From NCBI GenBank assembly GCA_017620475.1, contig JAFZQI010000018.1, positions 1-44,810 on the forward strand: 44,810 nucleotides of DNA, in the 5' to 3' direction. The position numbers and the translations under genes are program-made. The first letter of the stretch is position 1. The number at the start of each line of letters is the position of its first letter. This DNA comes from Clostridiales bacterium (GTDB lineage: Bacteria; Bacillota; Clostridia; Saccharofermentanales; Saccharofermentanaceae). The notes below the pieces were generated by a model. That model ran no database searches. It was not told the origin of the DNA and worked only from the letters and a program-made list of their open reading frames with translations. Below are positions 25,595 to 33,480 of the stretch, piece by piece.

Positions 25595-25599
25595 GCTTC

Positions 25600-26049
25600 T
25601 TACAAATCCAATTGAAGCACCAGCTCTTCGCCGTTCATTTCTCCTGTATCACGGAACCCGGCGTTGCGATACAAAACTAATGCACTCGTGTTGGTAAGCT
25701 TGGTCGATAAGCGTATATTGTTCGCGCCATGCTCCTTGAAATACCGGATGATTTCCTGCAGGGCCGCTTTCCCGTACCCGTTTCCTTGAAATCTTTCATC
25801 GATCATGAATCTCCATAACCAGTATCTATCATTCGGATCCTCGTTATCTTCATCAAATGCAAACATAGTAAATCCAACCATCTTCTCGTCACAGATTATT
25901 GCAAAAGGGCGGGCAACACTTTCATTCTCTTTTGCCGCTTCCCATGAATCCGCATTCGATGCAATGAATTGCGCCTGCGTTTCTCCGACTTTCAATGCAA
26001 AGCATTCATTAAGGGTTTCATCCGAAAGCCCTCTTAGTTCAACATTCAT
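25600..26049 (-). CDS. GNAT family N-acetyltransferase
   Basis: A 149-residue acetyltransferase of the GNAT fold, using acetyl-CoA. The fourth strand and phosphate loop read RFMIDERFQGNGYGKAA, with the Q/R-x-x-G-x-G/A motif as QGNGYG. The final NTSALVLYRNAGFRDTGE segment, with Tyr as probable general acid, closes the family signature. Overall it resembles the BltD/PaiA-type polyamine acetyltransferases, but the substrate is inferred from family shape only. The frame is open up to 26106; ATG 26049 (MNVELRGLS) is the natural family start although AGGAGA is 15 bases away. It follows the small zinc-ribbon gene. Confidence 0.85.
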   Translation of the reverse strand: MNVELRGLSDETLNECFALKVGETQAQFIASNADSWEAAKENESVARPFAIICDEKMVGFTMFAFDEDNEDPNDRYWLWRFMIDERFQGNGYGKAALQEIIRYFKEHGANNIRLSTKLTNTSALVLYRNAGFRDTGEMNGEELVLQLDL

Positions 26050-26102
26050 ATTACTATCGATATTTCTCCTAACACACTTTTTTGTATTGTGTCTATCTGG
26101 AA

Positions 26103-26315
26103 TCAATCGTTCTTAGGTGCAAAGGGTGACGGGCCGTCTTCCTGCTGATCCTTGAAGAACGCTTCAAATTCGTCTTCCAGAGGATCTCGCTGTTCTTGAG
26201 CGATCAGGGCTTCCAGCTCTTCCCTGGGCATATTTACCTCAAGAACAGTGTTACACATAAAGCAGCGCATGGCTTCATCCTTCAACATTACACCGCAAGT
26301 AGGGCACTTTTTCAT
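26103..26315 (-). CDS. small zinc-ribbon protein (70 residues)
   Basis: A 70-residue protein with a zinc ribbon at its start (CPTCG at 4-8 and CFMC at 18-21) and an acidic helical tail rich in Glu, Asp and Gln, ending in SPFAPKND. Such short ribbon proteins usually bind a partner through the tail; no function is known. CGGAGGTATCTCGT precedes ATG 26315, a strong ribosome binding site. A TATAAT box is at 26393-26398. It lies upstream of the acetyltransferase in the same orientation. Confidence 0.75.
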   Translation of the reverse strand: MKKCPTCGVMLKDEAMRCFMCNTVLEVNMPREELEALIAQEQRDPLEDEFEAFFKDQQEDGPSPFAPKND

Positions 26316-26392
26316 ACGAGATACCTCCGATACTTTTCTCCAAATATTTATACAAAATCCTTCATTCCATTGAGCAGCCCCGATACATGTTC

Positions 26393-26398
26393 ATTATA
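26393..26398 (-). promoter_or_regulatory. -10 box for the zinc-ribbon/acetyltransferase unit
   Basis: TATAAT on the minus strand, 78 bases upstream of ATG 26315; the -35 region is not consensus-like. Confidence 0.4.
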
Positions 26399-26447
26399 GC
26401 ACGAGGGAAAGCCACGTTTGTGCTTGGGAATTCAAAAGCAGTCCGCC

Positions 26448-27101
26448 TCAAGATACGACCGTCAGAGATTCCGGTGTCACATGACATCTGAAAAAACGGA
26501 TCTCCACTCCTTCTGTTTTCGCAGTCTCAAGTGCCGCTCCAAACTCGGGGTGAGTATCCCAATTTGCTCTGACTTCAGATACGCCGTCCATCTGGATAAC
26601 AAAAGCAAGTATAGCTTGATATCCGGCTTTTCGGGCTTGAATCAGTTCTCTGATGTGTTTTACGCCGCGTTCTGTCGGTGCATCGGGGAAATAACCCACG
26701 CCATCCATTTCCAAAGTACAGCCCTTCACTTCCATGAGATATTTACGGTTGTCTTTTTCCATATAGAAATCAATTCGCGATTCTCCGTAAGTATATTCCG
26801 AAATTACAGAGTCGAAATTATGCGAGGCAAGCCACTCTTTTACTACCTTGTTCGGGGCCTGACTATCTATATTGAAAAGGACTCCGTTACTCTTTCTTAC
26901 TGCTATCAAATCATATTTCGTCTTGCGATCCAGTGTCCCGGGAGCAGTCAGCCACACCTCACATCCCGGTACCAGCAGTTCCTGACAACGGCCCGTGTTC
27001 TTAACATGGACTGTTTCCTTACGGCCGTCAATAATCACTTCCGCAATAAACCTGTTCGGGCGCCTTATAAATTCTGCTTTAACAACATTGTCGTAAACCA
27101 T
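26448..27101 (-). CDS. sfsA: SfsA family DNA/RNA nuclease
   Basis: A 217-residue SfsA protein. Family marks run through the chain: FIRRPNRFIAEV near 10-21, VKNTGRCQELL, the acidic SRIDFYM and YLMEVKGCTLE cluster that resembles a PD-(D/E)xK nuclease core (Asp, Glu and Lys), FPDAPTERG, and the HPEFGAAL end. SfsA was first named for sugar fermentation stimulation; the nuclease assignment is structural. The frame opens at 27125; ATG 27101 (MVYDNV) fits the family start. That start lies 8 bases after the stop of the WapI-like gene. Confidence 0.93.
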   Translation of the reverse strand: MVYDNVVKAEFIRRPNRFIAEVIIDGRKETVHVKNTGRCQELLVPGCEVWLTAPGTLDRKTKYDLIAVRKSNGVLFNIDSQAPNKVVKEWLASHNFDSVISEYTYGESRIDFYMEKDNRKYLMEVKGCTLEMDGVGYFPDAPTERGVKHIRELIQARKAGYQAILAFVIQMDGVSEVRANWDTHPEFGAALETAKTEGVEIRFFRCHVTPESLTVVS

Positions 27102-27108
27102 CCGGAAA

Positions 27109-27498
27109 TTAAAGCCCCTTTTCAAGATTATTCATAGACCTGCTTAAGTCAGTCTGATCAACCTCGACGGAAAAGTTCAGTTTGTAATCTTCCTCTCGAA
27201 GTACTCTACCCAAACATCCTTTTATCGTAATATGCCCTGTTCTTGTTGCCTCAAAAACAATACTCTGGTGATCATTACCGATCAATTCCGCTGTTCCGGA
27301 TAGGTCGTTATACATTCTTATCAGCTGTTGCACAAACTCATCAAATTGCAGTGTTCCGGTATCGATTTCTGTAGTAACAGAGAAACTATTGCTAACTACA
27401 TTGACCTTTACGATCATGTTGTATGGCGAAGGTCCTTCATAAACCTGAGGGCATAATTCAAGTTTGAAGCTCGGTGTAATTATTTCGATTGTTTTCAT
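27109..27498 (-). CDS. WapI-like immunity-type protein
   Basis: A 129-residue soluble protein. Its pattern (an early strand MKTIEIITPSF, FVQQLIRMYNDLSGTAEL, IVFEATRTGHITIKG, then VDQTDLSRSMNNL at the end) matches proteins annotated as WapI-type immunity proteins, which neutralise the toxin tip of WapA-like contact toxins. This is family resemblance from memory, not proven. No toxin gene is next to it, so it would be an orphan immunity gene. ATG 27498 is chosen for its GAGGATGTGG upstream. SfsA follows closely. Confidence 0.5.
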   Translation of the reverse strand: MKTIEIITPSFKLELCPQVYEGPSPYNMIVKVNVVSNSFSVTTEIDTGTLQFDEFVQQLIRMYNDLSGTAELIGNDHQSIVFEATRTGHITIKGCLGRVLREEDYKLNFSVEVDQTDLSRSMNNLEKGL

Positions 27499-27554
27499 TC
27501 TGCCCACATCCTCGTTATCCGCTATTTTCCGGTTTCAAATCATCTGTAACGTTT

Positions 27555-28913
27555 TCACCCGGCTTTTTCTTCCGTGAGATTTTTAAGCCATATGAATTTA
27601 TTGTATCTCCATTTGATGAACGGCACTTTCACGATTTCATCCAGACACATGACTACATAGACGACTATGACCGGAAGATGCAATACAAAGCATGCTATGA
27701 GAGCCAGCGGAATGGCAAAACACCAGGTGGCAAACAATACGCTTATGCCATCATACATGGAATCTCCGCCCGCCGGAAAAACTCCGCAGGTAATAATGGT
27801 ATTGTATGCATAGGCCACCATATAAAATACAAGGAAAATAAGCATCTGTATAAGGTATTTCTTAGCCAAAGGCTCCAGCACATAGAATACGTAAACAAAA
27901 GGGCCTGCAATACCAAGCAGCAGGACATTTATCAATCCTGAAAGCAGTGACACATTCCAACTGCGTGCACCATATTCTTTTGCTTTATCAAGTTTGTTCT
28001 GCCCAAGGAGTTTTCCAATCATGATACCGATACCGGTAGACAGACCATGAGTCAGGCCCTGTATCAGTTGTTGGGCGACCGTAGCCACAGATGCGGCTGC
28101 CGTGGCATCCGTTCCGAGATGTCCCAGTAAGAAAGAATGCATCGGTATGCTAAATCCCCATGCCAGCGAGGACAACATCATTCCGGGAATGATCTTCCAA
28201 AGTTTTCGCTCATATGCCTTGGAGAAATAAAACAGTGTATCCTTTCCAAGGCGTATTTTCTCATTTCTCTGTGCCCATATAACACACCAGCTCAGGGCAA
28301 TGATTTCCACAACGATCGTTGAATAGGCAGAACCGTTTGCACCTAAAGCAGGAATCTTTCCATAACCATAGATCAGGAAGAAATCGGCAACCATGTCTAC
28401 GGTTACGGTAACGACGGAGATCCATACGCTCAGTTTCGCATGTCCTGAGATCTTCATGATCATCAGAAAGCACCGCAACACAGCTGTAAATATATAAGAA
28501 AAGCATACTATCCTCAGATAATCTGCGCCGATCCGGATCAATTCCTCTTCAGGTGTCAATATTCCGATAAGCTGCTCTGCAAAAAAGAAAGCCCCTACCG
28601 TGAAGATGACCCCTATGACGAAGGCATATCGGATAGCGATTCCCAAGAACCTTTTTGCATTCAGGAAGTCTTTTTTGCCCCAATACTGTGCTATCAGAAC
28701 ACTTGCCGAAACGATTGCTATACCATAAAACAGAGACATGACAAAAGCAACTTGATTGGCAAGCGATACAGCTGCAATCGCCTCCTGCGTCAGCCGCCCG
28801 AGCATAAGAGCATCCGATGCCCCGACGAGAGCCGTAAGAAGATTCTGAAGTGCCAAAGGCACAGCCAGGCCCATAAGCTCCTTGTTGAAATTCTTCTTTT
28901 CCTCACTATTCAT
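27555..28913 (-). CDS. MATE family multidrug/metabolite efflux transporter
   Basis: A 452-residue protein with twelve membrane segments arranged in two homologous halves, as in MATE antiporters. The N-terminal half starts LMGLAVPLALQNLLTALVG and SDALMLGRL, a typical MATE opening; the second half repeats GMMLSSLAWGF and HSFLLGHLG. It should export cationic compounds using a sodium or proton gradient. The frame opens at a TTG (28937), but GAGGAA lies 9 bases before ATG 28913. The gene is followed by no clear terminator. Confidence 0.92.
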   Translation of the reverse strand: MNSEEKKNFNKELMGLAVPLALQNLLTALVGASDALMLGRLTQEAIAAVSLANQVAFVMSLFYGIAIVSASVLIAQYWGKKDFLNAKRFLGIAIRYAFVIGVIFTVGAFFFAEQLIGILTPEEELIRIGADYLRIVCFSYIFTAVLRCFLMIMKISGHAKLSVWISVVTVTVDMVADFFLIYGYGKIPALGANGSAYSTIVVEIIALSWCVIWAQRNEKIRLGKDTLFYFSKAYERKLWKIIPGMMLSSLAWGFSIPMHSFLLGHLGTDATAAASVATVAQQLIQGLTHGLSTGIGIMIGKLLGQNKLDKAKEYGARSWNVSLLSGLINVLLLGIAGPFVYVFYVLEPLAKKYLIQMLIFLVFYMVAYAYNTIITCGVFPAGGDSMYDGISVLFATWCFAIPLALIACFVLHLPVIVVYVVMCLDEIVKVPFIKWRYNKFIWLKNLTEEKAG

Positions 28914-28948
28914 CAATTCTAATTCCTCGTTGGTCAATTATGCTGTTT

Positions 28949-29065
28949 TCAGATGCTGCTCTTGATCCATAGGACGAGGACGATTGTCAGTATAATGACA
29001 GTGGCAATAGCAGATAATTTGAAAATGATTGAAGCTTTGGTACTGAGTTTTGTTGATTTGCTCAT
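28949..29065 (-). CDS. very small single-pass membrane protein (38 residues)
   Basis: A 38-residue frame: a basic N-terminus (MSKSTKLSTKASIIFK), one membrane segment and a short WIKSSI tail. AAGGAGAG lies 7 bases before ATG 29065, and a TGATATAAT box is about 30 bases upstream, so it has the signals of a real gene. No family is recognised. Its position just upstream of the MATE gene may be chance. Confidence 0.55.
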   Translation of the reverse strand: MSKSTKLSTKASIIFKLSAIATVIILTIVLVLWIKSSI

Positions 29066-29094
29066 GATCAATCTCTCCTTTTGTTTCCTTGCTC

Positions 29095-29100
29095 ATTATA
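29095..29100 (-). promoter_or_regulatory. extended -10 box for the 38-residue gene
   Basis: TGATATAAT on the minus strand, 30 bases upstream of ATG 29065; it may also drive the MATE gene. Confidence 0.45.
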
Positions 29101-29132
29101 TCATCTTCTGCTGTACCATTTCCTTGCGATAG

Positions 29133-29606
29133 TTATTTCCAATCAACCAGCAGGTATTGCCTGTAACCGGAATAAATGGTTATGCTCGTGCCATCATCTA
29201 TCGAATAAACTCTGTAATACACTTTTTCTTCATCTGTTGTATATCCTGAGCCAACATTGATTATCTCAACATACAAAATGTATCTTCCATCAGGAGAGGA
29301 AACGACTTGCTGTATTTTTCCTGCATCAGTGCTCTCGACTATTAACTGATATTCATAAGATGATGTATCTAAAACGCTATGATCCTCGAATTCGTCAGGA
29401 CTTTCTGCTTTTACTAATCCCCAGGCACATAAACGAAAGTATTGTTTGCTCCGGGGATCCTTAAAAACGATATTTTCATATCCCTCTACTTTTCTATAAT
29501 TCTGTGAAAAATCAAGGTGAAACTGTGATAAGTATAGCATTATCCCCAAAAGCACAAATAGAAATAATACTATTCCCAAGATTATCTTTTTCCACAGTTT
29601 CATCAC
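29133..29606 (-). CDS. hypothetical membrane-anchored protein
   Basis: A 157-residue protein with one N-terminal membrane segment (about 6-28) and an extracytoplasmic domain of about 125 residues, rich in Tyr, Ser and Asp (QVVSSPDGRYILYVEI is the clearest strand pair). No lipobox or catalytic motif is visible and no family is recognised. ATG 29606 or 29603 start the chain. It is separated by 21 bases from the HAD remnant upstream. Confidence 0.6.
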   Translation of the reverse strand: MMKLWKKIILGIVLFLFVLLGIMLYLSQFHLDFSQNYRKVEGYENIVFKDPRSKQYFRLCAWGLVKAESPDEFEDHSVLDTSSYEYQLIVESTDAGKIQQVVSSPDGRYILYVEIINVGSGYTTDEEKVYYRVYSIDDGTSITIYSGYRQYLLVDWK

Positions 29607-29627
29607 ATAATTACTCCGATAGGTTTT

Positions 29628-29939
29628 TTAGGCGGCGTCTTGATACTCTTCGGCAAGCTCGATCTTCTGATACTGTGTATCAGCCTTTGTCACGTTATCA
29701 GGATAGATCTTGGCAAAATCATTGTTGGAGGATTCTGTCTCATAACCTTTGACCTTCACTTCAAAATCGGTCCCGATAACATGATTCGGCGTAACATAAT
29801 CCTTAATCGGTGAATTAGCAATGATCGCACGTGTTGTCGTGCGTTCCGTACCGCTTATAACATATATGGTGAATCCGTTGTCATAGAGATACTTAACAAG
29901 TTCTACCATGGGAAGATAGAAGCCGTCGATATATCTCAT
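29628..29939 (-). pseudogene. truncated HAD-superfamily phosphatase remnant
   Basis: Starting right at the end of the amidotransferase gene, about 104 codons read MRYIDGFYLPMVELVKYLYD and then FTIYVISGTERTTTRAII, which looks like the middle of a haloacid-dehalogenase family protein (helical cap, then the VISGT motif II). The N-terminal part with the DxD nucleophile is absent, and the end (ADTQYQKIELAEEYQDAA) does not look like the family's C-terminus. The open frame continues upstream into the amidotransferase gene in a different reading frame, so no proper start exists. It is best seen as a deletion product. Confidence 0.6.
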
Positions 29940-29940
29940 G

Positions 29941-30660
29941 TTATTGAAGCTCGCCGTATGTAGATGTCGAATCCACAAAGGCCTTAAAGATCTTCCGGCT
30001 GTTTTCATCCTTCAAATAAGAAAACTCCGGATGCCATTGTATCGCCCACAGGAATCGCTGTTCCGGCTTATAAAGTCCTTCAACCAGACCGTCCTCTGAA
30101 GTAGCCATTACCTTCAAGCCCGGTGCTACATCCTTCACTGCCTGATGGTGATAACTATTGACCCGGATCTGTTCGGTTTTCAAACACCGGAACAGGGGAG
30201 AGTCTTTGACGATATCGACAGAATGGACCGAGATATCGTAGGGAGGCTTCTGATGGTGCTCTGTCCCGGATGGAAACTGAGTCGGAAGGTCCTGATAGAG
30301 AGTCCCGCCAAGTGCCGCGTTGATGAATTGGATACCTCTGCATATACCGAGAACCGGTTTGTCGGTCTCGATTGCCTTTTCGAGCACGATCCCCTCCATA
30401 TCATCCCGCATCTTATAGCTGCATATGTTCTCTATTGGCTTCTCGCCGTACAGCTCCGGCGATACATCGTGACCGCCGGTGAACAAAAAGCCGTCACAGA
30501 GTCTCATGAGATGGTGAAGTTCGCGCTCATCGGATAAGAAAGGGAGCATGATCGGCGTGCCGCCGGCCCGGATGATTCCATCAAAATAGCCGGGGAGCAT
30601 CCAGATACTCTCTTTTTCATCGTCCCATAACGGCATCACGCCTATAATCGGTTTTTGCAT
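29941..30660 (-). CDS. class I glutamine amidotransferase-like hydrolase (peptidase C26)
   Basis: A 239-residue enzyme of the gamma-glutamyl-gamma-aminobutyrate hydrolase (PuuD-like) group. The oxyanion region GGHDVSPELYG (near 62-72), the nucleophile Cys in LGICRGIQF and the His-Glu pair in WHPEFS are all present. It should cleave gamma-glutamyl amides, such as gamma-glutamyl-GABA, or act on related folate-type substrates. ATG 30660 is chosen for its CAGGAG ribosome binding site. A stem-loop and a TGATATAAT box lie upstream. The gene runs into an HAD remnant at its 3' end; its own C-terminus looks complete. Confidence 0.9.
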   Translation of the reverse strand: MQKPIIGVMPLWDDEKESIWMLPGYFDGIIRAGGTPIMLPFLSDERELHHLMRLCDGFLFTGGHDVSPELYGEKPIENICSYKMRDDMEGIVLEKAIETDKPVLGICRGIQFINAALGGTLYQDLPTQFPSGTEHHQKPPYDISVHSVDIVKDSPLFRCLKTEQIRVNSYHHQAVKDVAPGLKVMATSEDGLVEGLYKPEQRFLWAIQWHPEFSYLKDENSRKIFKAFVDSTSTYGELQ

Positions 30661-30675
30661 AACAATCTCCTGACT

Positions 30676-30710
30676 AAACAAGAAGCGTCTCATCCTGTAA
30701 GATGAAACGC
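30676..30710 (-). terminator. stem-loop with U-rich tail before the C26 gene
   Basis: On the minus strand GCGTTTCATC and GATGAGACGC (30710-30701 and 30694-30685) form a 10-bp stem with one U-G pair and a 6-base loop, followed by TTCTTGTTT. It lies between the beta-lactamase-like gene and the C26 gene, and downstream of the -10 box at 30737. It may terminate the beta-lactamase transcript or act as an attenuator of the C26 gene. Confidence 0.55.
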
Positions 30711-30736
30711 CTTTGTTCCTTACTTTCTACTATCAG

Positions 30737-30742
30737 ATTATA
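30737..30742 (-). promoter_or_regulatory. extended -10 box before the C26 gene
   Basis: TGATATAAT on the minus strand, 77 bases before ATG 30660. A transcript from here would carry the 30685-30710 stem-loop in its leader. Confidence 0.4.
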
Positions 30743-30810
30743 TCATTTCTGCCACTGTTTCCGGTAGATCATAATCCCTGTCTTTGCAGAAGACTACTCG
30801 AAGATCAGGT

Positions 30811-31941
30811 CTAATTAGATTCCACATACTCGTAGACCATGCGGGATACTTCTCCAATGATCTTCTTGGCCTGTTCCTCACTTCCGCTTTCAGTCATCAC
30901 GCAGAGCACATAATCTTCTGCAGCAAAGACGATACCGATGTCATTGTATACGCCGAGGGAAGGGAAGAAGCCGATCTTGTGTGCGACCTTGATTTCACCA
31001 GGAACGCCGGCCGGTACACCCCAGCTGTATTCGGTGTTGCAAAGATCATCGATAAGCGGCTGAAATGCCTCTTTATTTGCCTGATGATCCTTATAAAGAT
31101 GCTCGGCATATTTGGCCAGGTCGATCGCGCTGGTGCGGCGTCTGCCGGACACCTCGGCGCCGGTATAGTCGGTGTAGGTGACTTGCTCCCGATAGTTTAC
31201 GACGGAACTTATGGTCTTCATGTAATTGTTGTTTACGGCATCTTCACCGCCGAGACGGCGAAGGACCATATTGGTACCGCAGTTATCACTGATGGTGATT
31301 GAAAGATGGGAGACTTCCTTAAGTGTGAACTCCGTTCCATCAGCCGCTGTCTGGATCGTACCTGTACCGGATTCGTAGTCGCCCTCAGGATACTTCGCAG
31401 CATTATAAACGATCTTCTCATCGAGAGAGAGTTCGCCGGAAGCAGCTTTCTCATAAAGGTAGGTGTTATAGGCGATCTTAATGGTACTAGCGGCAACGAT
31501 CGGCTGGGTCTCCTTATACGCCATCGTTTCCCCGTTGGCCATATTGATATAGTACACACTGTAACGACCGGATTGTTTACCGAGGTAATCGGTAATGCTT
31601 GCCTGAAGTGATTCAAGATTGGCTGTGCGAGTAGCGGCATCTACGGTCCGCGCACGTGTGCCTTCAGACCCGGAGGGTTCGGAAGAATCACCGGGGACCA
31701 AAGAGGAATCGGAGATCACATATCCGGAATCATCGGTCATAACGGAACCTGCGGCAGTGGAAGAAGATTCTTTCGAATCCTTTTTTCCTCCGGACAGAAG
31801 TTTCGCGATAAATACGATATCGAGAATGGCGCAGAGCATGCAGATAAACAGGCAGGAAACAACGAAGATCTTTCTTCTGTCATTGTTGCTTCTCCTTTTC
31901 GAGGAGGATACATTGTAGCCGGATCGGACGGTATGTTTCAC
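30811..31941 (-). CDS. membrane-anchored class A beta-lactamase-like serine hydrolase
   Basis: A 376-residue protein with a basic N-terminus, one membrane segment (about 25-47), a long Ser/Asp/Glu-rich linker to about 105, and an extracytoplasmic penicillin-binding-type fold. The active-site motifs are S-T-I-K (AASTIKIAYN), SDN (TISDNCGTN) and KIG (AHKIGFF) in place of KTG. This fits the class A beta-lactamase/serine hydrolase superfamily; activity on beta-lactams cannot be told from sequence alone, and many anchored relatives act on other substrates. The start is GTG 31941: AAGGAG lies 9 bases upstream, although the frame is open to 31962. A TATAAT box at 32015-32020 fits this start. Confidence 0.8.
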   Translation of the reverse strand: MKHTVRSGYNVSSSKRRSNNDRRKIFVVSCLFICMLCAILDIVFIAKLLSGGKKDSKESSSTAAGSVMTDDSGYVISDSSLVPGDSSEPSGSEGTRARTVDAATRTANLESLQASITDYLGKQSGRYSVYYINMANGETMAYKETQPIVAASTIKIAYNTYLYEKAASGELSLDEKIVYNAAKYPEGDYESGTGTIQTAADGTEFTLKEVSHLSITISDNCGTNMVLRRLGGEDAVNNNYMKTISSVVNYREQVTYTDYTGAEVSGRRRTSAIDLAKYAEHLYKDHQANKEAFQPLIDDLCNTEYSWGVPAGVPGEIKVAHKIGFFPSLGVYNDIGIVFAAEDYVLCVMTESGSEEQAKKIIGEVSRMVYEYVESN

Positions 31942-31954
31942 TGTTCGATTCTCC

Positions 31955-32278
31955 TTATTCACATGCTATATTGTTGTGGAATTGGTCAGTAGGTTCCATT
32001 CCCGTCATTATGATATTATACCGTAGTTCACTTAGCCGCCATCCTATGTACTTGATCAAGCCCTTGTGGTAGAAGTAAACACAAGCATTGGGATTATCCC
32101 TGTACTGTTTTACCCGCATGGAAGATGTGTTTGTCGAAAAATAGAACAGCTGCAACCCAACCATTCTTCTTGGCTTAAGCATGGCTTTTACATTAGGAAA
32201 TCCTGCCTCGTCAACCGAGCAAATAAAAGCAACCTTCTGTTTCCTGATAAATTTTTCTATTCTGCTGTTATCTGTCAT
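31955..32278 (-). pseudogene. truncated pyridoxamine 5'-phosphate oxidase-like gene
   Basis: The first 75 residues are a good PNPOx-like flavoprotein: QKVAFICSVDEAGFPNVKAM, FSTNTSSMRVKQYRDNP and NACVYFYHKG. From about residue 80 the sequence becomes WRLSELRYNI and ends quickly, where the family would continue with the second half of the barrel. This last part overlaps the promoter of the beta-lactamase-like gene, so it looks like former intergenic DNA read through after a deletion. AAGGAAAG precedes ATG 32278. The protein, if made, would be about half the normal length. Confidence 0.55.
32015..32020 (-). promoter_or_regulatory. -10 box for the beta-lactamase-like gene
   Basis: TATAAT preceded by CGG on the minus strand, 74 bases before GTG 31941. 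It lies inside the aberrant tail of the PNPOx-like gene. Confidence 0.35.
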
Positions 32279-32331
32279 TTTCTCTTTCCTTCAAATTGCA
32301 ATTTGTCAGTATCGGTCCCCTCGCACAAATA

Positions 32332-32337
32332 ATTATA
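32332..32337 (-). promoter_or_regulatory. extended -10 box for the PNPOx-like gene
   Basis: TGATATAAT on the minus strand, 54 bases before ATG 32278, back to back with the plus-strand promoter at 32341-32368. Confidence 0.4.
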
Positions 32338-32340
32338 TCA

Positions 32341-32368
32341 TTGAGAAAGTGGTATATAATTGTATAAG
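32341..32368 (+). promoter_or_regulatory. promoter of the 32398 lipoprotein gene
   Basis: TTGAGA (32341-32346), a 16-base spacer and TATAAG (32363-32368). Transcription would start about 22 bases before ATG 32398, leaving room for the GGGGTG ribosome binding site. Confidence 0.45.
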
Positions 32369-32397
32369 AATCATATTTTTGTTCGGGGTGTCGAGTT

Positions 32398-33288
32398 ATG
32401 GCAAAGTCAGCATTCAAGTTTTCCGCAGTTTTTGTTTTGTGTTTATCCATGCTTATTTCCTGCTGTTCCTGTTCAGGTGACGGATCAACGTCAGATACCA
32501 AAAAGAAACCGGTCGAAACCGAATCACAGATCGAAAATACAGAAAACGAACAGACGGATATCGATCAGACTTCTAATGATGTTTCCGACAATAGCAGCGT
32601 TTCCGAAAAGAATAATGCCTCCGAATTTGAAACGCATTCTTTTGAAAACGGAGAGTGCATAGACTGCAGAAAAAAATGGAATACCTGCCTTTACGAGAAT
32701 ATTTGCCAAATCTGTCATGTTACGCCAGATGGAAGTTATCAGGAAATCGACGTTCATGTGGATGACGGAAGCGGGCCGAATACCAATATGGAGCTCGTTG
32801 CCAACGCGGAAGGTTTCATGATCACATATACTACCAAGGAAGAAAATGATATTCAGTTATCCTATACTCTGAGGACGCATAAAGATCCATTTGATGACAG
32901 ATCTCCCATTATCTTCAGTATTGACTTCAGTCTGGGGACACATTTCAATACATCAGCGCAACACCCGGATTATCCTCAAATCGTTCTTGTTACATCTTAT
33001 GACTGCAAACCCGAAGAACTGCTGAAAGCCTACGAGACAGGTGATATCTTCAAAGGCGAAAATCCCTTCATAGCCTACTACGAAGACGATAACGACGGCA
33101 GACTGTGCTTTATTCCGGACAGCAGAAGTAACGATATGACTTTGGAGGAGATGTTTGCAGGAAGCACCCTCATCACCCAGGAAGAATTCTTCTCGATCTA
33201 CATGGAGAACTATCAACTGTTCCTGTCATACATTGATGAGGTATTGTCCCATCTCAATCTGGACCTTGCCGGTTTTGGAATTCAGTAA
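32398..33288 (+). CDS. hypothetical lipoprotein
   Basis: A 296-residue predicted lipoprotein. The signal segment (KFSAVFVLCLSMLIS) ends at a Cys-rich stretch, ISCCSCSG; any of Cys22, Cys23 or Cys25 could be the lipidated residue. A long acidic Ser/Thr/Glu linker (about 27-78) follows, then a short Cys-rich segment, CIDCRKKWNTC and CQIC, that looks like a small zinc-binding knuckle, and a soluble alpha/beta domain to the end. No family is recognised. GGGGTG lies 7-12 bases before ATG 32398. The stop is 10 bases from the end of the converging small gene at 33298-33459. Confidence 0.7.
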   Translation: MAKSAFKFSAVFVLCLSMLISCCSCSGDGSTSDTKKKPVETESQIENTENEQTDIDQTSNDVSDNSSVSEKNNASEFETHSFENGECIDCRKKWNTCLYENICQICHVTPDGSYQEIDVHVDDGSGPNTNMELVANAEGFMITYTTKEENDIQLSYTLRTHKDPFDDRSPIIFSIDFSLGTHFNTSAQHPDYPQIVLVTSYDCKPEELLKAYETGDIFKGENPFIAYYEDDNDGRLCFIPDSRSNDMTLEEMFAGSTLITQEEFFSIYMENYQLFLSYIDEVLSHLNLDLAGFGIQ

Positions 33289-33297
33289 TCTAACGAT

Positions 33298-33459
33298 TCA
33301 TGACAGAATTTTGATGATCACATATATACATACACCAATAAAGGCAATGACAATGATAGCCGGTATTACTATAAAGGCAGGCTTCGATATATCCTGATCC
33401 GTGAGTTTCAGGGTACCACCGCATAGAAATTCCAGAATTAATAGAATTAAGTCTTCCAT
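33298..33459 (-). CDS. small membrane protein (53 residues)
   Basis: A 53-residue frame: a Leu/Ile-rich N-terminal helix (MEDLILLILEFLCGG), a polar loop (TLKLTDQDISKP), and a membrane segment with a Cys-Ile-Tyr end, then KILS. ATG 33459 follows AGGT at 8 bases. The methyltransferase gene ends 22 bases upstream, so it could be translated from the same transcript. No family is recognised; small proteins of this shape occur in many Clostridia. Confidence 0.5.
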   Translation of the reverse strand: MEDLILLILEFLCGGTLKLTDQDISKPAFIVIPAIIVIAFIGVCIYVIIKILS

Positions 33460-33480
33460 ACGATCAACCTGTTATTTTCC

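Noticed and set aside
31955..32278. Intact short PNPOx-like protein
   Set aside because: The last 30 residues are not family-like and overlap a promoter, so the gene is treated as truncated rather than as a functional short form.
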